Positions 22,127 through 30,487 of a stretch of 64,000 nt of DNA are shown here, piece by piece. Position 1 is the stretch's first letter. Every line of letters starts with the position of its first letter. A program made the translations under genes and the position numbers. The DNA comes from Sclerotinia nivalis (Eukaryota > Ascomycota > Leotiomycetes > Helotiales > Sclerotiniaceae): the NCBI GenBank assembly GCA_029531795.1, contig JAPEIS010000010.1:1550001-1614000 (forward strand), written 5' to 3'. The notes beneath the pieces are model-generated. The model did not search any database and had not been told where the DNA came from. It saw only the letters and a program-made list of their open reading frames with translations.

Positions 22127-22832
22127 GATGAAGCGAGTTGTTGGGATTCTTTGGAAAGTCAGGTCAGGTAAGGTTAGAGTTGGAGACAGATAGTAGTGCA
22201 CGTGGTGTGTAGCAGAAAAAGAGAGCAGTGATTGCATATCATGTACGCTGGCTGGGCTTACCGCTCATTTATGTATGTTATTAATTACCATCCGACATGG
22301 CCTTCGTCCCCCGCCTTGCTTCGAGCCAGAGTCCTTTGTGGCGATAAGGAGTAAATCCATAAGTTAACGCCGTCCCTTGCTTGAATGATGGATGCTTCAC
22401 GGACTAGTAAGATCAATCAAGATAATCTCGTGCACTACCGGTTCGCTACTGTGTGATGACATTTCGCCCTTTTTCGGCCTAGTGTGTCTCACATTAACGT
22501 TAAATAACACATCAGGTCCGAAGCGTGGTTTTGTTTTACGGAGGTGCCGGGGGTAAAGTCATGTCACCGCCTTTTTCTGCCCTTAACAACTTGGTGTAGG
22601 CGGAGAAAAACGGCCCCGAGCTCCATGATCCCTCAATCAACCCTGCCCTCACATGCATGTGTCCGCTTACCGCCATAACGTTATGTTTAACCCGAAAGGG
22701 AAAGGCGCATCGAATAAGTGCGGAGTCAAAATTCAAATTCTAGCCCTTTCATCGTCTTCATATGATCCTTATCATGCAAGCACTCACTTGAACTTCGCCT
22801 TTCGCAGATTATTTGACATAACGAGAAGCATA
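22127..22832. promoter_or_regulatory. Divergent upstream region between the SnoaL-like and bZIP genes
   Basis: About 700 bp of non-RIPed DNA without a convincing gene. It holds a perfect palindrome TTAACGTTAA at 22494-22503 and, in the arm described separately, ATAACGTTAT at 22675-22684, plus a GATA-type site (gcgataagg, near 22340). Being shared by two divergent genes it may regulate both. Promoter function is inferred from position only. Confidence 0.5.
22655..22750 (+). repeat. Left arm of the imperfect inverted repeat around the bZIP gene
   Basis: Contains cgccataacgttatg, taacccgaaagggaaaggcgc and aaattctagccctttc. The reverse complement of 24226-24319 repeats these blocks in the same order with small changes. 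It ends about 80 bp before the bZIP start codon. The shared ATAACGTTAT is a perfect 10-bp palindrome with an ACGT core, the core many bZIP proteins bind. Confidence 0.75.
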
Positions 22833-23938
22833 ATGTCATCCCAACAAATCTCTGTTCCGCATGGCCCGGACCGTCAGCGAATTCTCAACGTGCTCGCCCA
22901 GCGGAGATACCGTAAAGAATCCATGCATATCACTTACCATCACGTACTCACACTGTTCAGGTCAGCGTAAGCGGGAGCGGCTGCACTCTCTGGAAAGGAG
23001 ACTTGACGCCAGACTGATCACTACGAACGCCATGTCCGCTTCCGGTGGAGAAATACAGCTTCAGCACCTAATGCAGCCCCCGCTTCTGAGGCCAGGCAAC
23101 CCTGGCACGCCCAATGACCCTCTCTATGATCTGCTTCCAGATTCCATGATTGGAGCTTCTAATGCGTCCTGTATGTACCTTGCGCCGCCGTATGAGTCGG
23201 TGTGTAATACGTCGTTTGAAAGTTCGTCATCATATGTGAGGGATCAGTTCGGAATCAACACCCCTCTGCCTTATGGTATGCCCCCTGGCAATTCTAAAGT
23301 CGCCCCTCCTGCTGTAGTTGTGCTTACTGGATTGGTTTATAGGCAGTACGTCTCAGAGCGCTACGTCAACAGCTGATTCCCAATTATCAGCAGAACTTGA
23401 AGATCTGGAAACTTCCCAGTTCACATTCCTATCGGAGCATGCAATTGAAATCCCAAATCTCAAAACTTTGGAGGTCTCACTCCGGATTGCACACATGCTT
23501 GGGCTTTCGGATGACTTGGTAGACCTCACTATAAGCCGGGTCCTAGACTTGTCGAGAATTTCCGTCCCCTTGGGAGACTTACCCGGGAACTTACATCCAA
23601 CGGAAGCACAGCTCTTGTTGCCACACTATCCAGTGATAGACGTTCTTCCCTGGCCATCGGTACGGACAAAACTCATTTGTCTTTTCAGTCAGCCTGACCA
23701 GTTTAGACCGCCAATCGCGAGAGGCCCCATGGCTGTTATGCTGCTAATGCATGCTCTTGATGACGAGTCGGAGGGACTCCGCGTTACATTAGATATAAAT
23801 GGACATGGATATGATGGAAAGAGCTGGGAAGTCGGACAGGCCATCTTCAAAGACTGGTGGTGGGCACTGGATCATGAGATCGTCTCTAATTCAAACCGAC
23901 TAAGGTCCATAAGAGGGGCCCCCAAATTGCAGTTGTAA
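22833..23938 (+). CDS. bZIP transcription factor with C-terminal DUF3425 domain (329 aa, two introns)
   Basis: Three exons (22833-22911, 22961-23275, 23343-23938) give 329 residues. Residues 19-40 form a bZIP basic region, NVLAQRRYRQRKRERL, continuous only if the 49-bp first intron is removed; a short zipper (SLERRLDARL) follows. The middle is Pro/Ser-rich. The C-terminal third (about 222-329) has the DUF3425 pattern LPHYPVIDVLPWPSVR, WEVGQAIFKDWWWALD and SNRLRSIRG, usual for fungal bZIP proteins of this kind. It should act in the nucleus as a DNA-binding regulator. Such genes often sit in accessory or metabolite clusters; here the neighbours are a SnoaL-like and a membrane protein gene. Both splice junctions restore the frame exactly, so the gene looks functional. 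The target genes are unknown. Confidence 0.88.
22912..22960 (+). other. Intron 1 of the bZIP gene (49 bp)
   Basis: gtaaag at the donor and gttcag at the acceptor. Removal joins ...RRY to RQRKRE through a split CGT codon and rebuilds the canonical basic region. Without splicing the frame stops at 22970. Confidence 0.88.
23276..23342 (+). other. Intron 2 of the bZIP gene (67 bp)
   Basis: Donor gtatgc and acceptor tttatag, with a branch-point-like gcttactg about 20 bp before the end. Removal rebuilds a GGC Gly codon and joins the Pro-rich middle to STSQSATSTAD. A shorter alternative from gtagtt (29 bp) is below the usual fungal minimum. Confidence 0.75.
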
Positions 23939-23953
23939 ATACCATAACAAGAA

Positions 23954-23982
23954 CACCGGTAGTAAAACCATCATAACCGGTG
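23954..23982. terminator. Possible 3'-UTR hairpin of the bZIP gene
   Basis: caccggt (23954-23960) and accggtg (23976-23982) are perfect 7-bp complementary arms around a 15-nt loop, 16 bp after the stop codon. A further accggt lies near 24013. It might shape the 3' end of the transcript or be a protein-binding pair. The function is a guess. Confidence 0.35.
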
Positions 23983-24047
23983 CTATTTGCTTATGGCGTT
24001 ATTGGTGGAGATACCGGTTTGTTGGAAGAGGAGTTGGAAGGTCAGAT

Positions 24048-24080
24048 CTTGAGGCAAGGGAGTTCTTGAGGCAAGGGAGT
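24048..24080 (+). repeat. 16-bp direct repeat
   Basis: cttgaggcaagggagt occurs at 24048-24063 and again at 24065-24080, separated by one base. It is a recent small tandem duplication in the intergenic stretch after the bZIP gene. Confidence 0.9.
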
Positions 24081-24225
24081 GCAGAATGGCTGAAACCCTT
24101 ACATGAGCTGTCAAACTTTAGTCCACAATCCAATGTTATCCTTCTTTATCAACAGCTTGCACAACAGATTACTCGATATCACTCCTTCTCAATATTAACT
24201 TTGATTTATGCCGTAGTAAGGCAGG

Positions 24226-24319
24226 GAAACGGCTAGAATTCAAGCATTGACCTCGGACCACTACGAACTCATCAAATGCGCCTTTCCCCTCTCGGGTTAA
24301 GCATAACGTTATGATGGCG
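24226..24319 (-). repeat. Right arm of the inverted repeat around the bZIP gene
   Basis: Reverse-complement copy of 22655-22750, including ATAACGTTAT at 24303-24312, the aacccgagaggggaaaggcgc block and gaattctagccgtttc. It lies about 210 bp before the start codon of the membrane protein gene, so both the bZIP gene and that gene have an arm in their upstream DNA. Confidence 0.75.
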
Positions 24320-24394
24320 GCTTGGCCATACTTGGCGATGGGTAAGCCACCATATTGAGGGCTACGTCAGGTCTAGGCTGCTACTAGGATAATC

Positions 24395-24404
24395 TATATA
24401 TAAA
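24395..24404 (+). promoter_or_regulatory. TATA box and pyrimidine tract before the membrane protein gene
   Basis: TATATATAAA at 24395-24404, 127 bp before the ATG at 24531, followed by a CT-rich run (tctctctctctccctctgcc, about 24467-24486). This combination is common around fungal transcription starts. Confidence 0.6.
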
Positions 24405-24530
24405 GGCGAGTTAGTGAGCTCAGAAATATTTCTATCATCGCAACTTACTCTGTGTACTTTGAAGTCTCTCTCTCTCTCCCTCTGCCTAAACACCTTGCAC
24501 GCACCGGCCCGGCCATCGTCAGCAAAAAAG

Positions 24531-25034
24531 ATGTCACCAACCGCATCTAGGTCCTCCCTCCGAGGAGTAGGAGGAGTCGATCCTTCTGCTCCAGGCAACA
24601 TCATCCGCGCCGCCCTTGCCTTCGAGTCCCTTGTCACAGTTGGTGTGGGTACCTACTACATGTTCTTTCCACGCCACTATTTGCTCCACACAATGGGAGC
24701 TGCTGCTGCTCAAGTCACGACAACAGCACTACAATCTGCTCAGCAATTTGGTGCTGTGAACGTCCTCGTCGGTGCCACCGTTGCCCTCTTTATACCCAAC
24801 ACCAAGAATGCGATTGAATCCCGTCAGATACTATATTTCGTCATACTGGTCTTTGAGCTTTTGTATACTCCACTACTAGTATGGCAAGCGTTCATGATGG
24901 AGGGCGGTATGCTAAGAAAATCGTTGTTGGCTGGAGCGGGGCAGTTTGTGCCTTTCGTGGTATGGAGAATTTTTACACTTGGTTGGAAGCCCGAGTGGTT
25001 TGGACGATATCAGGAGGGGAGGAAGATGGAGTAG
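24531..25034 (+). CDS. Small four-helix membrane protein of unknown function (167 aa)
   Basis: Intron-free, with normal base composition. Four hydrophobic segments are visible at about residues 24-46 (AALAFESLVTVGVGTYYMFF), 72-88, 99-121 (FVILVFELLYTPLLVWQAF) and 130-150. A hydrophilic start (MSPTASRSSLRGVGG) and a basic tail (FGRYQEGRKME) probably face the cytosol or organelle interior. The length and helix count suit a small fungal integral membrane protein of unassigned family; I do not recognise the family, and neither transporter nor enzyme motifs are evident. The ATG at 24531 (context aaaaagATGTC) is preferred to an upstream ATG at 24414, which lies in the CT-rich leader. It shares an inverted upstream repeat with the bZIP gene and may be controlled together with it. 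Confidence 0.75.
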   Translation: MSPTASRSSLRGVGGVDPSAPGNIIRAALAFESLVTVGVGTYYMFFPRHYLLHTMGAAAAQVTTTALQSAQQFGAVNVLVGATVALFIPNTKNAIESRQILYFVILVFELLYTPLLVWQAFMMEGGMLRKSLLAGAGQFVPFVVWRIFTLGWKPEWFGRYQEGRKME

Positions 25035-25370
25035 GATGGCAATGGTTCTCGTATACTGCTGAGGAGGGAACGAGCCATGATGTTGCTGTTGCCGACGAAA
25101 GAACGGAGGGCGGGGTTGGGCTTGCCACCTGTCAGAGGAGCGAGTATATCTGGGAACTACCATCAGGACCGTAGTACGCTGTTGAATCCGGTGGAGGTGT
25201 GCTCTATCTACTAGCTGTTGTATTAAGTATAAAGACTTTAGGAGCTTTTGCTTTTCCTAATTAACATTTAATTTTGTCAATAGATAGTAGTACTATATAA
25301 GTAAAAATATATTTGATAGTACCCTTTGTCAATTGTAGTTGATTATTTAATTCTATAAGTGATATAACTT
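25035..25370. other. Right edge of gene island 1: 3' DNA and transition to AT-rich sequence
   Basis: Base composition stays normal to about 25240 and then becomes AT-rich. Frames over 24881-25174 overlap the membrane protein gene in other frames and look like shadows. Nothing else is recognised before the LTR at 25371. The last five bases, aactt, are the target duplication of Copia copy 2. Confidence 0.6.
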
Positions 25371-25490
25371 TGTTAGAACACATGATGCTCGCTAATACTA
25401 GCTTCCGTATTAGCACATATATCTCTTCAAGCTGTACCATAGAATATTAGTTATATACAAAATAATATATACTTGATAACCCTTTCAACA
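25371..25490 (+). repeat. 5' LTR of Copia copy 2 (120 bp)
   Basis: Begins tgttagaacacatg and ends ccctttcaaca. Preceded by the target duplication aactt. It differs from the 3' LTR mainly by C/T and G/A changes. Confidence 0.95.
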
Positions 25491-25599
25491 GATTATGAGT
25501 TTTGTGTAGATGTATATATGGAAACTTGCTTATTACAATACAATATCATATTATATTCTTCTTCAAAACACATTATTTATACAAAAATCAACAATAGCG

Positions 25600-26560
25600 C
25601 TTTCCAACCCAACCTCTGAATCCATCACGGTCTCTACGAAATAGGGCAATATCGTTGTTTTCAACGGAGATAATTAAAGCGAATTCAAGGAATCCTGTTT
25701 GCTTACATTTGATACAACTGAAACTATCGATATTATCAACAATACCGAAAATCAATTAGATCCTTTCGATCCAGATTATTCCGATACTTTACTTTATAAT
25801 TACGAGAAAAGAAAAGGTTATACAATTATTATACTCAACTTTAAAGTAAATATAATTTATCGTTCAAGTCTTATTAAGTATATTGATAATCTCGATATTG
25901 TTTCTATATAGGAAACTCTCAAATCATACAACAATAATGTTCACTCTTATTTTGTTGCTGAAGTTCGTCATCAATTTCTATTCGAAACCTTCGATCCCAA
26001 AACTCAAACTCTTCGAAATTTCGTCGAACATCTTTTTCATTATCAACAATAAATTTCCAACAGCATACAACCAATCAGCTATGAAAAGGTTCATATTTAA
26101 TTCATAAATAAGATTCCCGAAACAGAAGATTGGCAAGTAGCAAAAATGTTTGTTCTTAATATCGATCAGAATCTTCAACAAATAATGATAACCTTCAATG
26201 CTTGTGAAAAAACCAATTATTGTTATAGCAGTTTATGTTGACAATAATCATTCTAATACGAAAAGAAACGATCGAAGTCGAGGAGGACGAGATGCTTTTT
26301 GAGGTAGTAGAGGTAGAGATGGCAGTCGAGGATATAATGGAAACGATTATAGCAAACAAGATCGAAGCGGTGGTCGTGGAGATCATATATCAAATGGAGG
26401 AATTGCAAAGGATCAATATCGATTCTATTATAAATATGATCATTATTAAAAGGATTGCTGTACTCTAATAAAAGCCAAAGCATTTGTTAGAAAAGGCAAG
26501 AAAGCGAAGGATAATGATAATAATGATAAAGAAGCTGAAGCTCAAATGATTGAAGGAGAT
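25600..26560 (+). pseudogene. Copia copy 2: gag with RGG stretch and mutated zinc knuckle
   Basis: Open at 25699-25911 and readable in pieces after. Near 26260-26370 the frame carries an Arg/Gly-rich stretch (RNDRSRGGRDAF, RGRDGSRGYNG, DRSGGRGDH), which is an RNA-binding type of sequence. Then FYYKYDHYxKDCCTL (near 26420-26470) stands where CYYCxKxGHxxxDC is expected; Cys to Tyr and His-side changes fit RIP. Frames at 26235-26468 in the other phase are shadows. Confidence 0.7.
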
Positions 26561-26900
26561 CAATACAATAGTATTATCTATTCAGGGTCTGCTATGTATA
26601 TAACTGATTCAAATACAGATTGGATATTTGATTTAGAAGTCATTCAACATTTCATTGATCAAATCGACAATCTTGAATATATTCAATATTGATCGACCTC
26701 AAGGAATATAAAGATTGCAAATAATACCTATATTAAAAGTACTACATTTGGGAAAACCAGGATCGGCAATTTCGAACTCATAGATATTTGATTCGTACCA
26801 GAATTCAAAAATACACAACTAATATCTATCAAACTTCTTACATCGACAAAATATAAAGTTATCTTTGAAGAAGATTCAACCTTTTGTTGGAAATTCGAAC
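26560..26900 (+). pseudogene. Copia copy 2: retropepsin-like protease
   Basis: WIFDLEVIQHFIDQ at about 26619-26660 corresponds to WIFDSGAIQYFIDQ in copy 1. Ser and Gly of the catalytic DSG are gone, so it is inactive. The sequence continues with a TNF/LFTK-type block toward the integrase. Confidence 0.7.
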
Positions 26901-27099
26901 AACTTCAATTTACTGCAAAACTTACATCCGAATCATATATAATCAAACAATCACCTCAAATAAATATAACAAATCTTACTTTTCAAAACAACAAAGAAAG
27001 AGATCTCGAAAAAACAAACGCAGAACTGATATATCAACATCTAGAGTATCTCAACTACAATCAAATAGACAGACTGAAGAAAAGATCTAAAGAATTGAA

Positions 27100-27770
27100 A
27101 TTTGCTAAAAGATCCAAAATGAAAGGAAGAAAAGCTTGCGGATTATGCTTTTCAAAACAAATAAGAGAGCATTTCAACAAAAAAACAACTATTCGTATAT
27201 TCAAGAAGCTTTAATATATATATTATAATCTCTCAAGAATTCTTTCTCCTTCGATAAATAGAAATAGATACTTTCTTTTCATTACAGATGATACTACAAA
27301 AATTAATTGAATATGTTATATAAAGGATAAAAAGACTACAACAATGATTTCTATTCTAATAAATCTTATCAAGAAAATTGAAAACGAAACAGAAGAAAAA
27401 GTTGTAATTGTTTATACAGATAATGAAAAAGGCGAATTTGGTATAGTATTTCAAAACGAACTCAAGAAACTTGGTATACAATTCGAACCTTCTCCTTCAG
27501 GAAAGCATTCAATGAACAAAATCGCCAAAAAACAAATTCAAGATATCAACACTAGATCTAGAAGTTTACTCGATCAAACAGATATACCAAACGATCAATA
27601 GGAACTGACGACTTGTTATACTGTTTGGTTATACAACAAAGCTCCAACGAAAACTCTACCATTTGGGAAATCAGGACCTTTATCCATAGCGATAACTCCT
27701 TTCGAAACATACTACAACAGATTATCGGATTTCTCGAATCTACGAATGTTTGATTGTAAAGCATTCACTC
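27100..27770 (+). pseudogene. Copia copy 2: integrase core
   Basis: Opens with KACGLCFSKQIREHFNKK near 27130, then a second-Asp block YTDNEKGEFG (Gly to Glu against copy 1) and SMNKIAKKQ where copy 1 has SMNEIVEK, so the catalytic Glu is lost by a G-to-A change. The open stretch is 27344-27601. Confidence 0.75.
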
Positions 27771-28144
27771 TCAACCCTCAACATCCAGGAAAACTAACAA
27801 AGAAATTTGAATCACGAATATTAAAAGAAGACTTTGTATTCATTGGAATAAATAAACATCATATTTATCTTCTACTTAATCTCCTTTCCAAAAAGATAAT
27901 AAGAACTGCAGATACTGATTTCAATGAATATAGTTTTCCACTTAAAGAAACTTCAATTGAATCAAAGTCTGGTATAAACAAAACAACCCTAAGGTTTGAT
28001 ACAGACAGAACAATTTCAAAATCTGGTATAAATAAAGCAACCCTAAGGTCTGATACAGACAAAGCAATTTCAAAATCTAATACAGATAAGAGAACTTCAA
28101 AAGCTAAAAAGAAAAATCTATCGTTTACAACGGAAAGGTCTTAA
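27746..28144 (+). pseudogene. Copia copy 2: integrase C-terminal/linker segment with 18-residue repeats
   Basis: 132 codons open. After CKAFTLNPQHPGK and RILKEDFVFIGINKHH, an 18-residue unit (SGINKTTLRFDTDRTISK) repeats about 2.5 times with an exact 54-bp period (units start near 27968, 28022 and 28076). The tail is Lys/Ser-rich. The unit is also in copy 1. No function is assigned. Confidence 0.7.
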
Positions 28145-28516
28145 CAAAAGAAAAGAGAAAGATCTTCGGTACAAAAGGAGATCTTACAAACAGATACCAA
28201 TACAATTAGAAGTTTATTGAATGCTATCTACAAATATTGTTTGAAAAAGATTTTTAATGATCAAGTTGTACAACAAGTAAAAGCCTTGAAAGTTGTTATT
28301 ATTGATACTGAAAATTCTATTCAAACCGATGATCCAATAATGCCTCTTGAAGCAATAGAACTTGAGGAGGCTATACAAAAAGACAATGAGCAATAATTAA
28401 AAGCTATCAGATTTGAATTGATTAGCCTTCGGAAGAACAGCACATTCGAGATTATACAAAGGGAAATGCTGGAAAGCAAGAAACTGATGACTTCCAAATA
28501 GATTCTGCAGAACAAA

Positions 28517-29960
28517 ATGAATCAATTCAATAAAATAGCTAAACGAAAGACTAGACTTATTGTAAAAGAATATCTACAAAAAGAAAATATCGATTTCAAA
28601 AAGACATTTGCAAAAATCAGAAGATATTCTACATTGAGAACTTTACTCGTTAAAACTGCATCTGAAGATCTAGAAATAGATAATATAGATATGGATATTG
28701 TTTTTCTTAATGAGAAACTAATAGATACAAAAATACTAATAGAAATTCCACAATTCTTTAAAGAAGTGCTCCCTGAAATCAAAGAAATACTTTAGAAAAA
28801 CCTTCAAAAAACTAAAGTTTTCTTTAAACTCAAAAAATCACTTTATAGTCTTAAACAAACCCCGAGAATTTGATGATTAACAATTAAGAAGTTCTTTAAA
28901 GAATTAGATTTATCAACTTCCTCCACAAATCCAAATCTATTCGTTGGTAAAAGCATTTCTATTTTCCTGTATATCAACGATATACTAATTGTCGGGAAAC
29001 AAACAGATATCGACAAAATCAAGAAAAGGATTGATAAACGATAAAAATACAAGAATTTAGGGCCTATTCAAATGTTTCTAGAATTTCAAATCGAATAAAA
29101 TAGAACAAGATGAACCCTCAAAATTCACAATTCAAACTACATGAAAAAGATCCTTTAGCGATTTCAAATCAACGATTCCGCAAAGAAGAATCTATTACTT
29201 CCCCCAAGAACAATTATTCATATAACAAAGATAGAAGAATTATTCGAAAAGGATGACAAGAATTTATATCTACAGATCATAAATTCGATAATATACCTAG
29301 CAAATTGCAATCGATCCGATATCTCTTTTGCTGTAAAACAATTGGCTAGAATTATGTAATCATCTAAAGAACAACACCTTGTTTATACAAAGCATCTATT
29401 TCAATATCTTGCAAATACGATTAATGTTGGCTTGGTATATTCAGGACGATTACAATAACTACCTTCCGAATACAATGCTTTTACAGATTCTACATAGGGT
29501 TCTAAACAACAAAATAAATCAATTCAGGATATTATAATTATAAGATACAGAAAAACAATAATCTAATCATCCACAAAGCAGAAATCTATCTTTCAAAGTA
29601 TAATAAAAACAAAGATCATCGCCGCAAACGAAGGATCTAAGGAATTAGCATGGATGGAAAAGCTAGTTCAGGATCTAGGGGAAAGATCCTCGATCGAACC
29701 ATTTATTCCAACATTATATTGCGATAACAAAAGCAGTATAGATTGGATTAAGGAAAATAAGTTTCACAGCAAGGCAAAGTATATTAATATCAGATGACAC
29801 TACATTAGAGATGATATAATTGATATAAATAGGCTTAGAGTTTTATAGATTACAGAAATCGATCAAATAGCGGATATTCTCACCAAACAACTTATATACC
29901 CCGGCTTTTGTATACATTGCACTGGTTTAGAGCTCGATATTGATATAGAATAATTGGGAG
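28517..29960 (+). pseudogene. Copia copy 2: reverse transcriptase and RNase H
   Basis: Opens with KTRLIVKEYLQKENIDF and RYSTLRTLLVKTA. The active site is YINDILIVG at 28970-28996: the first Asp became Asn through a G-to-A change, so the polymerase would be dead. RNase H reaches about 29900 with SKELAWMEKLVQDLGE, a YCDNKSSIDWIKENK block and DQIADILTKQL. Confidence 0.85.
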
Positions 29961-30128
29961 TACTCTTGTATTGTAATATAAACTTAAAATCATGAATTGT
30001 TGAACTTCCACAGAAAGACTAGGCAATGCGATTATAGCTGAAGGCTAGAACGTTGCTACAGAAGTTAACAAGACTCCATACATTTCATATAGTTCTTTAA
30101 TGATCATCGTTTCTGACTATAGAGAGGA

Positions 30129-30248
30129 TATTAGAATATATGATGCTCATTAGTACTAGCTTCCGCACTAGCACACATATCTCTTCAAGCTGTACTATAG
30201 AATATTAGTTACACACAAAATAATATATGCTTGATGGCCCTTCCAACA
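30129..30248 (+). repeat. 3' LTR of Copia copy 2 (120 bp)
   Basis: Preceded by the purine tract agagagga (30121-30128). It begins TA (RIP of TG) and ends CCAACA, then the target duplication aactt. Confidence 0.95.
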
Positions 30249-30274
30249 AACTTTCAATTGTATTCTTTAGTTAA

Positions 30275-30487
30275 TATCACGGAGGCGACAGACAGGATAA
30301 CAGGTATAACTTTTATTAATAAGATATAGCTCAAGGAGCTACGATTCTACAATAGGAATAATCTTTTAAATACATTTGTGTGTAGCGCTAGCCCCGACGG
30401 GGGCTAGCCTACATTTATCCGAGGGCTGATCCGTATGGATCGGAAACCCGGCGGTCTCCGTATACTCTATACGGGGACCCCGTGACA
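30275..30487 (+). repeat. Solo LTR with hairpin-rich right half, TSD gttaa
   Basis: A 213-bp unit with near-complementary ends (tatcacgg, probably once TGTCACGG, and CCGTGACA) and the 5-bp host sequence gttaa on both sides (30270-30274, 30488-30492). The right half is unusually GC-rich and folds into consecutive hairpins: gctagcccc/ggggctagc (30388-30409), gatcc/ggatc, ccgtata/tatacgg and cgggg/ccccg. No internal sequence remains, so LTR-LTR recombination probably removed the element. No relative is in this window. Confidence 0.8.

Larger units (their letters stand above)
25371..30248 (+). mobile_element. Ty1/Copia LTR retrotransposon, copy 2, complete, TSD aactt
   Basis: Two 120-bp LTRs (25371-25490, 30129-30248) enclose gag, protease, integrase, RT and RNase H in Copia order. 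The host bases aactt are repeated at 25366-25370 and 30249-30253. The total length is 4878 bp, normal for Copia. All domains are RIP-mutated and the longest open piece is 132 codons. It is collinear with copy 1 at the left window edge. Rejoining the flanks gives a continuous AT-rich tract (gatataactttcaattg). Confidence 0.95.

Noticed and set aside
22127..22237. Upstream ATG extending the SnoaL-like protein by 37 residues
   Set aside because: The extension has no similarity to the fold and lies in probable leader sequence; the internal ATG gives the usual length.
24362..24637. 91-codon minus-strand frame over the start of the membrane protein gene
   Set aside because: It overlaps promoter, leader and coding start antisense and shows no domain-like sequence.
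25225..25245. Match between taggagctttt near 25231 and aaaagctccta near 34787 as an inverted repeat linking the islands
   Set aside because: Only about 11 bases agree and the flanks do not align.
26235..26483. Glu/Val-rich plus-strand and other frames over the Copia gag
   Set aside because: They are out-of-frame readings of the Arg/Gly-rich gag stretch.
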